Positions 24,830 through 35,624 of a stretch of 64,000 nucleotides of DNA are shown piece after piece. Made by a program: the position numbers and the translations under genes. The stretch's first letter is position 1. Every line of letters starts with the position of its first letter. This DNA comes from Silurus meridionalis (Eukaryota; Chordata; Actinopteri; Siluriformes; Siluridae), in the NCBI RefSeq assembly GCF_014805685.1, contig NC_060907.1, positions 4,072,697 to 4,136,696 of the forward strand, read 5' to 3'. The notes beneath the pieces were generated by a model. The model saw nothing but the letters and a program-made list of their open reading frames with translations. It was not told where the DNA came from and did no database searches.

Positions 24830-25196
24830 GACCCCCAGTATCTCTCAGACTGGTGTAAACATCTCTCCTCCTCTCCTCCCATCATCCACCTCTTTATCAC
24901 TGCTTCTCTCAAAGATGACAGATGGAAAAACCAAATTTTTTATATAAGAAAAGCTGCAGGTTGAAAGGGGGCGGAGCTTAAGTCTGGTTTGATTGGCATC
25001 TTCATACCACCACGTTATTATTAGCTGTATGAATTTTTTGTTGTGGAAAATCAGATGGAACTTTTGGAGAAGCATTTTTTCATATATGAATCATTTACAG
25101 GAGTGTAACTGAATACAGAGCATTAAACCCTGTGCCCCAGGCTCTGGGTTAATCAACCACATGTTCCTGATCTTCATGTTCCTGCTCCATGTTTTC

Positions 25197-25240
<44 letters not shown>

Positions 25241-25391
25241 TGTGTGTGTGTGTGTGTGTGTACTCGTTTGGTTTCTTGTTAGTTGTTTTTAAAGACGTGT
25301 CAGAAGGAGATGTTTGTGTTTGCGTGTGTGTGGGTGTGTCTGCGCTGACAAGTGTGACGGTTGTAGCTTTAAAACCATTGGAGATTAGATT

Positions 25392-25429
<38 letters not shown>

Positions 25430-26201
25430 CCACTGTCCTCCTGTTTCTTTCTGTGTGTGTGTATATGTGTGTGTCCCATGGGATTAAAACTGTTCCCACC
25501 CCTGTATTGTTTGAGAAGGGGAAGTGACATGATGTCTTAGAGAATGTCCTGTACAGGGTGTGTTTGAGTTCTTTCTTTAGGGAAAGAATACACACACATA
25601 CACACACACACACACACAAACCACTCAGTGCTTTTATTCCATTTTACTAAGAATGGCAAGAGAACATCTATAAAGGGGAGAACTGAAAAAGGACCGTCAT
25701 AAAATATAACACTACTGATACTGACTAATACAGAGGCCATGCCCCCTTTACCAACACATACATACATACACACACAGGCCACGCCCCCATTACTGACACA
25801 CATATAAGCCACACCATGCTTTAATGACACTGACCCGCATATTGGACACGTTTCTTGCTTTTACACACAGGCCACGCCCCCTTTACTGACATCTAAATCG
25901 TGCCTCCTTTCTGACACTGCCACATATAGGCCACGCCCCTTTAATCGCATAAACACAAATACACTTAGACCACGCCCCCTTTACTGAGTTACTTATAGAC
26001 CATATTATTATTATTATTATTATCATTATTATTATTATTATTACTTATTAGACCACACCCCCTTCACCAACATTGACCCACATATGGGCCATGCACATTT
26101 AGTCACACACACACACAACACACCACACTTCTTTACTGACAACATATACAGGCCACGCCTCCAATACTGACACTGACACATATAGGGCACATCTTTAATT
26201 C

Positions 26202-26239
<38 letters not shown>

Positions 26240-29200
26240 AGGAGACTTCAGGAACTGAGGACGTCGTGGCGCGTGACCTGAGGCCACGGCTGTGCCACAT
26301 TGTGAAGGAGCAGCAGGGTTTCGGCTTTAACCTGCACTGTGAGAAGCGGCGTGTGGGGCACTACATCCGCTCAGTCGACCCTGACTCACCCGCACAGAGA
26401 GCTGGACTACAGCCAGGAGACAGACTCATCCAGGTGAGTGGTGCTAACCAACCTCCATTCCACAGGAGAAAGACAGAAGGAAGGATGTAGCTCTAGATGT
26501 ATAGATGTGGATTTTTCTGAAGTAAAGTTACGGGTCTAAAAATCTTCTCAAGTAAAATTTATCGAGTTGTAACAGTGGTGTGGGATTTTAGTGTAGTTCA
26601 AAAAAGCAAAGGAGAAACCAAAATCACCGGCCTCTGTTCTGTTCGTCTCCATCTTTCTTTCAATCGATCAGTGCCGTAGTTTCAGTGGTGGTGATATGGT
26701 TTAGCAGATATGATTCAAATGTGGTTGAGAACAACACTTAAAACAAAACATACACTATACTGCCAAAAGTATCGGGTCACCTGATCTTTCCTGCGCTATG
26801 TTGTTTTTCTCCAAACTGTTACCACAAAGCTGAAGGCTCTCAATTGTACAGGACGTCTTTCGATGGCGCTATAATAAAATTCTGCTTTTACTTGAACTTG
26901 GAAACTCAAACCTGTTCCAGCATGGTGATGCCCCTGTGCACAAAGTGAGCTCCTTGAGGATCTGGTTTACAAGCTTTGGGGAGGAAGATCTTGAGTGGCC
27001 TGCTATAGAGCTCTGATCTCATCCCTACTGAACACCTTTGGGATGAATGTAAACGCTGACTGCACCTCAGGTCTCCTCACCTACATCAGTACCTGCCTTT
27101 AGAAATATCCTTGTGGCACAAAAATCCATAAGCCCACTCCAAAATCTAGTGGAACATCTTCCCAGAAGAGTGGAGGGAATTATAAGAGTAAATTGGGACT
27201 AAATGTGGAATCCGATTATCAAAAATCACATACCGTACTTATGATCAGGTGACCCAATACTTTTGGAAATATAAATGTAATTCGCTAATTTTCACCTCTG
27301 CACCTGTGTCACGTGTGTTTAGGTGAACGGCAAAAGCGTGGAGGGTTTGAGACACACCGAGGTGGTGGAGATCATACGAAAAGGAGGAGGACAGACCAAG
27401 CTATTGGTGGTGGATCCGGAAACGGACGCTTTGTTTCAGAAACTGGACATCACACCGACAACGGCACACCTTAACGGTACGGAAGGATGCAAGCAAACAA
27501 GAGCGTCTACGTCTGTTCAGTGGAATCAACTTTTCATTGTCCCAAAGCAGCTTCAGAGAAATAAATCGAATTTTAGTGTCATAGATTGTAAGTTAATCCC
27601 AGTGGCAGCTGTGGTGAAGGAAAAACTCCCTGAGACTTCATAAGGAAGAAACCTTGAGAGGAACCAGACTCAAAAAGGAATCCATCCTCGTCACTAAATG
27701 TCCATTCATTACAGTTCCCTCATTGTTGAGATTAGCCTAACCCTAACCCTAACCCTGACGGACACTTCAATGCCACTGTAGCAGACGGTATAGATTCATT
27801 ACAATTCAAATCTGGAGTTTAACCCTTTGCAATGTTTGTGAGGAATCCTCCTCAGCTCTAATTGAAACAATCCCTAGCTAGAAGTAGTGCGGGATCAGGA
27901 TGGATCAGGAAGGTCCGGGGAGCAGAAGGGGGACAGGATCACATATTTGCCAAGATCTCTAGTATGCCAAGTTACATGCTTACAATAACTTTCTTTCGGC
28001 TTCTCCCATTAGGGGTCGCCACAGCGGACCATCCGCTTGTTTGATTTGGGACGTTTTTACGCTGGATGCCCTTCCTAACGCAACCCTCCCCATTGATCCG
28101 GGCTTGGGAATGGCACTAGGGCTTGGTTCCCTGACCGGGGATCGAACCCGGGCCGCAGCGGTGAGAGCGCCGCATCCTAACCTCTAGACCACCAGGGAAC
28201 CTTGGAAGTTACATGCTTACAATAAAAAACTAAATGTTTTGGTGGAATCTGTATTCTTCATGTTGCCTGGGAAGATTTCAGGCTGGAACATAAACTTGTA
28301 GTCTGGAATATTTTGCTTTGTTATATTCGTATTTGAAAACAGAGGTCTGGAATCCCCAGAATCGCTGTGTAACAATGGCATTCCGAGCGCAGGAATCTTA
28401 AAATGAAACCTAATTCCTCGTGAATTGAACGATTAGTTTCGTTGAAAGCAACAAGGAGAGAGCGAAGTGCGCTGTAACCATAGCAACATCATGGTAACCG
28501 ACTGAGATGTCAAAAAGGGGGTGGGGCCCTAATCAAAATTAAAGGACAACTAGTTCGCCCGTAGTTCTCGTTATATACGGGTAGTCCCCGAGTTAAGATG
28601 GTTTGACTTTTCAATCTCACGATCCGAAAAATGTGTAAAAAATATTTACATTTTGCGCAATTTTTATATGCTGCGTTGGGACATTGCCAGGATGTACGCA
28701 TCTTCCGCCTTGTCTGGCTCCGCCCACTTGTCCAACGTACAACATCATACTGATCGCCCTTCCTTAAGACCCCTGTGAGGGCTAGGCTTAACTTACCATA
28801 TTTTCAAGTTATGATGGGGTCATCCGTACACATCTTCAGAGTAAATCGGGGACTGTAAAATAAACAGTGAAGATCTATAACAAAGCATTGACTTGATTGA
28901 ATTCTGCTCGGTGGGCGTGGTCTAAGGTAAATCCTCCCACTAGAAATCTCCTGATATTAGACGATACCGTCCTGAAAGTTGACCCTTATTAAAACATATA
29001 GAGCTTTTGATCTGTTTTTTTCTTTCTTTAACAGAAGACTGTGTGGACGGTCCACTCATTCAGAGTCCAACCTCAACCTGTCCAACCACAAAAAGCTCTG
29101 CGTCTCCTTCTAACATCTCCAACGGTTCACAGATCCGAGAGCCGATCACCAGCCTCGCTCCGCCCGTTCCACCAATCAGAAACGGCTCTCTGAAGCAGCA

Positions 29201-29277
29201 GACTCAGGGAAGCTCCTCCTCCAGGTCCTTTGCTTCAGAGATAAGTTCAGAGCTGAGCAGTCCGGACACCAACAACA

Positions 29278-29338
<61 letters not shown>

Positions 29339-30613
29339 TGTGTGTGTTAGCCACTAGTTGCACAACAGCCAAATCCAACAACTGTGAAAATAGGAAAAGT
29401 AATTATTTTAAAAGTATATTATAAGTAATTGCTACAAGGAATCAGCAAGAACATGAATAAAATATAGTATAAAATATAAAAGTAGATTCAAAGTAAAAGT
29501 CAAAGTAACTAATATACAATGAAACACCACAGAAAATCACTGGATATTAATAAGTTTTAAGACTCACACTGTTCACAAAAAAGTACTTTTTTTCTATCTA
29601 CATTTAAACCCCATCACTAACTTGGTGTGACTGGGATTCAAACTCGTTGCCTTCGGAGCCAAAGTCAATTGCCATAACCACTAAGCTACCACATCCCCAA
29701 CACCTACTGCAGTCTGGAGACGCTTTGCCAAGACATGGTGGTCTTTAAAACCCTGCTCTAGCAAGTTCTATCGAGCAAAAAACGACATTTTACCCAAAAC
29801 CACCAGACTTTTCCAGCCATATGGATTATTCTGCAAACTGTTACCACGACGTAGGAAGCACACAATTATATAGGACGTCTTTGGATGCTGTAGCATGGGA
29901 CTTTCCCTTCACCCAAACCTGACACAAAGTGCACAAATCCAGCTCCATGAAGATCTGCTTTGCATTGGTTAGAAAAAGCAGAAGATCTCCTGCTATAGAG
30001 CTCCTGAACACCTTTGGGATAAATGTAAATTCTGACTGCACCCCAGGCCTCCTCACCATCACCTCACCTACACCAATACCTGATTTTATTAACACACATG
30101 GCTGAATGAATCTCCACAAATCTCCTTAAAATCTAGAGGAACATCTTACCAGAAGAGTGAAGGTTATTATAACAGCAAATACATTGCAATCTATATTGGG
30201 GTAAAATAAAAATAGATTAGAAAATTTAGTAGAAATTACTAGATACTAGAAATCTTTCAAGCTTAAAATAACTAAAAATAAAATAAAAAAATAAGACAGT
30301 TTACTCTTGAATACATTTATAATTTGGTAATTTTTGAGTATAATAATAAAATATTTTAGAGCAATATTTCTTAGAAAACATTGTGTGTGTTGTTCTTATG
30401 CAGGTATTGGACTCGGACTGTAACAGCGCCCCCTGTGGATCGGAGGTGAAAGTGGTGAAGGGGGTGAATGGTTCGGACCCGCTGTGTGCGAGTGGCCTGC
30501 ACCTGAGCCCCACGGCAGCCGAGGCCAGACAGAAAGTCCAGTCAAAAAAGGCAAACAAGAGAGCGCCCCCTATGGCCTGGAACAAGAAATATGAGATCTT
30601 CAGCAACTTCTGA
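18569..30613 (+). CDS. nherf2: NHERF2 (SLC9A3R2) two-PDZ scaffold with expanded linker
   Basis: NHERF2 anchors membrane transporters and receptors to ezrin and actin. Exons: 18569-18811, 20133-20994, 26242-26433, 27323-27476, 29035-29279, 30404-30613. PDZ1 ([20 protein letters not shown] ... [13 protein letters not shown]) spans exons 1-2. PDZ2 ([20 protein letters not shown] ... [14 protein letters not shown]) spans exons 3-4. The C-terminus [14 protein letters not shown] and [10 protein letters not shown] is the ezrin-binding tail and argues for NHERF2 rather than NHERF1. The ATG run at 18569-18580 is the first in frame. Exon 1 ends in GAG|GCAAGT, a GC donor. Exon 2 continues past PDZ1 into about 24 eight-residue Ser/Thr/Pro-rich repeats, giving about 634 residues against 337 in human. 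A net +1 frame change near 20376-20396 breaks the reading in this assembly; the downstream frame is the one that joins the PDZ2 exon. Confidence 0.9.
18850..19790 (+). repeat. Pyrimidine-rich intron 1 of nherf2 with (ATCTC)n
   Basis: Nearly the whole first intron is C/T on the sense strand: TTCTCTTCTC-type units from 18850 to 19260, then a pure ATCTC pentamer array at about 19421-19506. The 329-residue open frame across it results from low complexity and is not a gene. Confidence 0.9.
20312..20944 (+). repeat. 24-nt coding minisatellite in nherf2 exon 2
   Basis: Degenerate 24-nt units, each encoding a variant of DSITQSPx, run head to tail about 24 times; examples are [24 protein letters not shown] and DSITQSPT. 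The unit is a multiple of three and there is no stop in the downstream frame, up to a good donor AAG|GTAAAA at 20994. One unit at 20375-20396 is 22 nt long, which causes the frame change noted for the gene. Confidence 0.8.
21452..21508 (+). repeat. (GT)n microsatellite
   Basis: About 28 GT dinucleotides in nherf2 intron 2. Confidence 0.95.
21723..22326. mobile_element. hAT-like non-autonomous element with 8-bp target duplication
   Basis: The element starts CAGTGGTGGAC and ends GTTCACCACTG. The flanks are GTTAAGCT (21715-21722) and GTAAAGCT (22327-22334), an 8-bp duplication with one change, as hAT elements make. Inside, 22100-22200 carries AGCCGCTTCG and CGGCTTATAGTCCGGAAAAT, which looks like another repeat nested within it. 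No transposase is visible. A partial second copy lies at 35625-35830. Confidence 0.65.
22973..23033. repeat. (TA)n microsatellite
   Basis: About 30 TA dinucleotides in nherf2 intron 2, within an AT-rich stretch. Confidence 0.95.
23388..23545. repeat. Tandem repeat of about 64 bp, two to three copies
   Basis: The units share GGGGGCGTGGCCTCAATGGC, AGTCTCTATGAAGGAGGCAT and TGCCTCAATAATCAATC. They lie in nherf2 intron 2. Confidence 0.8.
24246..24832 (+). repeat. CT-rich low-complexity tract
   Basis: A long stretch of TCTCTCTTTATCTCTCTC-type sequence with a (TTTC)n array at 24585-24620 and a CT array near 24797-24828, directly after a (CA)n run at 24195-24246. Long open frames here are artefacts of composition. 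Confidence 0.9.
25735..26190 (+). repeat. GGCCACGCCCCCTTTACTGA minisatellite upstream of PDZ2 exon
   Basis: About a dozen degenerate units of roughly 35 bp carry GGCCACGCCC, CTTTACTGACACTGACACAT and variants. They fill the end of nherf2 intron 2 immediately before the (GT)n run and the PDZ2 exon. Each CCACGCCC core resembles a KLF/GC-box site. Confidence 0.75.
26753..27273 (+). mobile_element. Tc1-derived non-autonomous repeat, copy D (complete)
   Basis: The left end CACTATACTGCCAAAAGTAT, continuing CGGGTCACCTGATC, is matched by the inverted right end GATCAGGTGACCCAATACTT, then TTGG. Between them lie the family's ordered blocks, including CCTGTTCCAGCATGGTGATG, corresponding to a Tc1 transposase FQHDNAP block, and CTGAACACCTTTGGGATGAA ([13 protein letters not shown]). 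It is about 520 bp, too short for a transposase, so it is an internally deleted Tc1/mariner derivative. It sits in nherf2 intron 3. Confidence 0.8.
27560..27850 (+). repeat. Dispersed repeat with short telomere-like tract
   Basis: GAAGGAAAAACTCCCTGAGA and AGAAACCTTGAGAGGAACCA are characteristic of a repeat I recognise from teleost genomes but cannot name. At 27735-27758 it carries about three and a half CCCTAA units. Confidence 0.5.
27989..28205 (-). mobile_element. tRNA-Glu-derived SINE with perfect 20-bp target duplication
   Basis: On the minus strand the element starts near 28205 with a 72-base head (28198-28127) that is nearly a complete tRNA-Glu with anticodon CTC: acceptor TCCCTGG paired with CAGGGAA, A-box TGGTCTAGAGG, anticodon loop CTCTCAC, B-box GGTTCGATCCC. 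A unique body follows with GGATGGTCCGCTGTGGCGAC and ends near 27989. The sequence AAGTTACATGCTTACAATAA occurs at 27969-27988 and again, identical, at 28206-28225, so the target duplication is intact and the insertion is young. Confidence 0.9.
28127..28198 (-). tRNA. tRNA-Glu(CTC)-like head of a SINE
   Basis: The 72 bases fold as a standard cloverleaf and, from memory, differ from the vertebrate tRNA-Glu(CTC) sequence at about four positions. The downstream SINE body and flanking target duplication show it is a retroposed SINE promoter rather than a chromosomal tRNA gene. Its internal A and B boxes look competent for RNA polymerase III. Confidence 0.55.
28575..28857. mobile_element. MITE-like element with inverted TAGTCCCCGAGTTA ends
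   Basis: The left end GGTAGTCCCCGAGTTAAGAT is matched by the right end TAAATCGGGGACTGTA in inverted orientation. About 280 bp lie between, with no coding potential. It lies in nherf2 intron 4. The superfamily was not determined. Confidence 0.5.
29280..29348 (+). repeat. (GT)n array forming the nherf2 intron 5 donor
   Basis: The exon ends AACAACAAG and the array begins immediately, so the GT of the splice donor is the first unit of the microsatellite. Confidence 0.9.
29618..29700 (-). mobile_element. tRNA-derived SINE head fragment
   Basis: Minus-strand AGCTTAGTGGTTATGGCAAT and GAGTTTGAATCCCAGTCACA give tRNA-like A and B boxes. The same type of head occurs on the plus strand at 48672. Confidence 0.55.
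29800..30180 (+). mobile_element. Tc1-derived non-autonomous repeat, copy E
   Basis: It carries ACTTTTCCAGCCATATGGAT, CACACAATTATATAGGACGT, CTGCTATAGAGCTCCTGAAC and AAAATCTAGAGGAACATCTT, in family order. The extreme ends are lost. It lies in nherf2 intron 5. Confidence 0.7.
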
Positions 30614-32089
30614 TTTCTTCAGCCATGAAACAGAGGGCAGACGAAACCCTTTACCCCAAAGACAAGGACACGGAATGGGAAAATATCACTATTTCAGCTT
30701 TATACATGCAGTAACGTGTAAAAGGAGAGGAGGAGTGAATGAAGGTACAAAGGTTGAGGATTGAAAGTGATGGTAAAGAAATGTGAATGAAAGAGTGAAT
30801 GACAATCTGGTAGTATGTAGGGAGATAGGGGAATACAGATCTATAATATATGGCATTGAAAACAGAGAGAGTAAAAGAGAGAGAGAGGAAATGAGTAGGA
30901 GCGCTATGGAAACAGTAATGGTGGAGGAATTCTGAGGTAATTTCCTCTATAATGAATGTTAATGTTCATGCATACAGAGCGTAAAGATGAAGCACCAGGA
31001 CAGAAACATGTCTGACTGAACTTTATATATTTATATCCACGTTTTAAAAGTGAAACGTTTGATCATCTTTATTATATACAAGATCAGCGTCACGCTAAAC
31101 AGATATTTATACACACGGGAAGCTCTAGAAAGTTCTAGAAACCTCTCACGTGCAGTTTTATTAAGCTGTAACTGAAGCCTCATCTCTTCTCACTGAACCT
31201 TTAACTTTTGCTATATTATTATTATTATTATTAATATTATTATTATTATTATATAAATGAGCAATAGTTAATATATGTGTTTAAGAATGACTAATACTTT
31301 AACATTTTAAAAAATTATGATCTAAATACTAATTTATTATGCATTTATTGTGTTTATTTGCTCGTTTTGCCATAAAATGCTGCATCATTTTTTTATAACC
31401 AAATCACTATTGGATTTTATTGTCTTTTTTTTAAACGCATGTCTCAGGATTCCAGCATGAACTCACTACCTTTTATCATCAATATTTTTATATACAAATA
31501 TATAATTTTGATAAGATTTTAGACCTGATTAATTACAAAATCTATATTATAGATATATTATAGTTCCTACTGAGTAATCTTGTACTAATACATTGAAATT
31601 TTTTTTTTTCCATTTATTTTTATTAATTTTATTTTTATTTGGAAGCTGAAGCCTGTGTTGTAACAAGGCCAGAGTGAACTTATCCTCATATTTTCTCTTT
31701 TTTTTTTTTTTTTTTACATTTATATCTATTTCAGAAATAGCCGCGCTTTTTTTTTTTTTCCCCCGAAAAAAGTTTTTACGATAAAACAAGTTTTCCATAC
31801 GACGAAATGTAAAACAACATTTTTATATATTCACGATATCTACATTTGTATGTATGTTATAACTTAATATAAACAATGACAACAATATATTTATGTAATT
31901 CTTTGCATTCTTTCTTTCATTTTTTATTCATTCACTCGCAGATGATCTAAAACTCTTCCAGCTCATTCAGTAGCAATACGATTTTGATCTTTATCTTTAG
32001 AGCTTCCCACACACACTTCCCTGTTACATTCAAATGAACCCTGCTTACGCATCATATATGAAATTCACACTGATTCCTATGTGCTTTTT

Positions 32090-32525
32090 GAACATCCCAT
32101 TCCACATGTAGTCTCCATTTTCTGTTATAATAATCACCACTCTTTTGGGAAGATGTTCTTCTAGATTTTGGGGAGATTTTTGTGAGATTTCATTTAGACA
32201 CAAGGTTAGGTAGTAAAGTCAGGGACTGATGAAGGTGATGTGAGGAGGCCTGAGAGTGCAGTCGGCATGAAAAAGTGTTCAATAGGGTTGAAACTCTATA
32301 GAAGAGCATCTTCCAACCCATGTAAATCATATCTTATGGAGCTGGCTTTGTGCACATAGTGTCATGCTGGAACAGAGTTGGATCTTCAAGTGAAGGACTA
32401 ATTCTAGGTAATGCTAGGTCATCCAGAGACGTCCTGTACAATTGTGTGCCTCCAATCTTGAGGCAGCAGTGTGGAGAAGAAGCACATACTGCTGGAAGAA
32501 AGTCAGGTGTCCCAATACTTTGATT
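32090..32525 (-). mobile_element. Tc1-derived non-autonomous repeat, copy F
   Basis: The reverse orientation of the family: plus-strand CCACTCTTTTGGGAAGATGT, GTCATGCTGGAACAGAGTTG, GTCCTGTACAATTGTGTGCC and the terminal CAGGTGTCCCAATACTTTGA. It is nearly complete. Confidence 0.7.
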
Positions 32526-33221
32526 GATCAACAATTTCTTCGAGCCCACAATTATTTCTGATGTCCGGAGTTTTTTGTGTTTCAGTTGTTGTATTTCCAA
32601 TACTTTCACAGCTCCTACTTAATTATTAGTATGAACAACATATGTAAATCAATATTTTTAGTCAGTTTTGCTCTGAATGGACCAAAGGGTTCATTTTCCT
32701 TCCTTATTTTAAACTTCCTTAAAATAATTCAGCTGTAGAAGTTAACTCCTGGTGATTTCTTGCTCTATTTCATCAAATTCATCACATGCCTCGAAACAAT
32801 AATTTAAACAGACACCATATTCACAATCTAATTCACATGCAAAAATCCTCCATAAAGCTCAGCATGTTCATTTGGAAGTGTTTACAGTATCTGTAGGACT
32901 CTGTATGTAGAAGAAACTGGATGGTTTCAGGTGTTTATAAGCAGCGTGTTCATCTATCACCTGCCTGGTAAATACTGTGGTCTGCCGTCTTTTTTTCCCA
33001 CATACAGTTAATAATTGAAGAACTTCATAAAAGTGTTTTGAGTCTCATGAACTTCAACTTCCTCTCAGGAGAGAGACTGGTTGCGTCACACGGTGCAACT
33101 CGACGGTCTCTCATGCTGGAGTGCACTTCTGGGGTCCGCCGCTGGATGGCCTCGAACTTCCGGTTCATGCCACTAGAGGGTGTGAAGAGACTCCGCTTTC
33201 AGTCTCACTTTCTCACACACA

Positions 33222-33276
<55 letters not shown>
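33222..33276 (+). repeat. (CA)n microsatellite
   Basis: About 27 CA dinucleotides with one early interruption. Confidence 0.95.
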
Positions 33277-33280
<4 letters not shown>

Positions 33281-34223
33281 AAACGGAAAGACTCAGCAGG
33301 GTTATTGCTTGTGTACATTTTCACAGCCTTGCTTTACACACACACATACTGGTTTACCTGTTGCATGGGGACCAACTTTCTAGTCATCACTTGTGGGGAC
33401 CACCCTTCCTAAAAGTTATAGCATTCAAGTTCTAGGATTAAAACCTTAAAATTTTGTTTTAAACGTTTCAAATTAGATTTTTAATTATTGCATATAATTT
33501 GCATAACACACACGTTCCCATATGATTTGTGGGGACCTCGCAACAACAATACATATGTTACGAATGACAAATTCTAAGCATTTATAAAAAGTAAATCCTC
33601 AGACTGCATTTGTTCATTTGCACTTAAAAAAGTTTTCAATAAAAACAACTACGTATAATTAAATTACAGTAGCAGCACAAAACAGTATTAGTTCAAATTA
33701 TGTCATTTTACTACAAATAAGGTGTTGATAGGATCGACTTGTGCAAATGGTGTTAGTGATACAAAGATTCACTCTTGCATAGATTACCTAGTGTATGTAC
33801 TGATTTTCACAACCAGAATTTTTTGTTTGCAGAATTTTGCCTTCGATTGATTACTGGGTTTGAAAGAAACACCTGTGTGATTTAGGTGAAAACTTTCCCT
33901 ATACAAATATTGAACTAGTAGTGGATTATTAACTGGGTATTTTCCAACCTATACCAGACATACAAATAAAAACTTTAAACCTTCAAGATATTCTTTCTTT
34001 AACTGTAAGGACTAAGTGTTTAACCACAGCCAACCAGGTACCACACCATGATACTAAATCTACTAATAACTTAAATAAACCTCACATTTCATTTGCTGAA
34101 TTCAACTTTTAATCAATTTAGCAGTTACAAACATAACATAAAAATAAAGTGCAGCATTTCCGCATGTGGCCTTCATCTGTCATTATAAAACCTATGGTGT
34201 TATAAAACATGACTAAAATAAAC

Positions 34224-34280
34224 TATATTGCCAGAAGTATTGGGACACCTGGTCGCAAGTGAGGTATGTGATTTTTAAGC
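34224..34280 (-). mobile_element. Tc1-derived repeat terminus, copy G
   Basis: ACTATATTGCCAGAAGTATT, then GGGACACCTGGTCGC, is the terminal inverted repeat, and GTATGTGATTTTTAAGCATC matches the family's 3' flank in reverse. Only the tip is present; it directly abuts the recombinase relic. Confidence 0.6.
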
Positions 34281-34284
34281 ATCA

Positions 34285-34790
34285 CATAGAACTAACGATG
34301 GATGGTTATGTCGTGCCCAAGAAAGTTTGCCAGCTGGTCTATCTCTGTGTCTGTCATATTCAACACCGTTGACAGGGTTGCGCCATGCTTTCGCAGTTTG
34401 GTAGATGTCACTGCCTTGGGACACTTTGCACCACATGCCTTTGCAAAGCCACAGAGGCAGTCTGAACCTCGAAAATTGGAGTCAGAAGAATTGGAACTGG
34501 TCGACCACGTTTTCTTCTGGCGATAAGCCTTGTGAAGTGTCTACAGTTTTTTTTCCACTTCGGAAAGTGCCCAATCCACATCCTAATGCGGATCTGAAGT
34601 GGCTCTTGATAAAAGAAATATGGACAAAGGCATGCTCGCCACCTCTCGTACCCTGCGCCGGTTAAAAAGAATCATCTGAGCTAGACAAACCTTCACCAGC
34701 TCCATCCAGGCTTTAGTAGGACTTTCAGAGAGTAATTTGTTCCACTCATCTTGCTCTTGACTGAGATATTTATGCATTTTTTTGGACGTC
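34285..34790 (-). pseudogene. Crypton-like tyrosine recombinase, C-terminal relic
   Basis: The minus strand encodes, in order, MELVKVCLAQMILFNRRRVR-EVASMPL, SRATSDPH-stop-DVDWALSEVEKKL-stop, then after a deletion NFRGSDCLCGFAKACGAK, TSTKLRKHGATLSTVLNMTD and EIDQLANFLGHDITIHR-stop-FY. The order of FNRRR, LRKH, LGH and the final HR-x-FY resembles the catalytic core of tyrosine recombinases of the Crypton type found in fish. Three TAG codons interrupt it, and the N-terminal part is absent. The family is recalled by sequence pattern, not by search. Confidence 0.6.
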
Positions 34791-35624
34791 TTCAGTAAAA
34801 GGCATCAGAGTGGGCACATTCCACTTTGCTTTGCTGATATTCCTCAATTCCCAATTTTCTACTTGTTAAACTGTTTGGTGAACATCGAATTAACATTAAA
34901 ATAAGCTTAAAAAAACATGATGAAGAGAGAGAGAGTAGACCGCAACCTTTAGCCATGAACATGCTTCCACCATGAGTCATTTATTTTATATAAAATATAC
35001 ACATGCCGCCCCTCCCCCAACAGCGATAACGCTAACTAGACAGAATCAGCTAGTCGCTCCATAGAAAAATTTCAGGCCTTCCAAGCAAATTAGCGCTAGC
35101 TAGCTAGCCTGCTACATACTTACATCTAATTAACATAATTAGTTTACTTTACAGGTGCTTACCTTGTGTTTCGATTTTATCCTCTGAAAAATCTTTTCCC
35201 TCACGAATACCAGTACCCAACCACATTTGGAAAATATATGCGTGAAAGTGGGCGGTACCGAACCATATTTGGATAAAGTTTGTGTGTGGAGAAGTTGCAT
35301 GCATTACCATCTAGTAATGTCGGGGGCGCAGCTGAGTACCCCTACACACATTGACTAAAAAACATACGTTATGGGCCAATGCTGAAACTTCACCAGCACA
35401 TTCAGAATAACTTCCCTATATCATTTACACGGGTTACCCTGATGGGGACCTGATTTCTGGTCCCCACAAGGGAAAAGGTCCCCATTATGTGACTGTGTAT
35501 ACAGATATTTGTCCCCACAACGTGATTAATACCAACACACACACACACACATTTTCCGTCTTCGTGCTTATATGATGGGTGCAAAAGATACTGCACCTTT
35601 GTGTACATTCAGTATCTCACAAAA

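Noticed and set aside
28127..28198. A functional chromosomal tRNA-Glu gene
   Set aside because: The SINE body follows directly, and a 20-bp target duplication brackets the whole unit, so it is a retroposon head. The tRNA-like part is reported as such.
33038..33200. Exon-like sequence with a CTTCCTCTCAG acceptor-like start
   Set aside because: No recognised peptide, no partner exon, and the frame runs into a (CA)n array.
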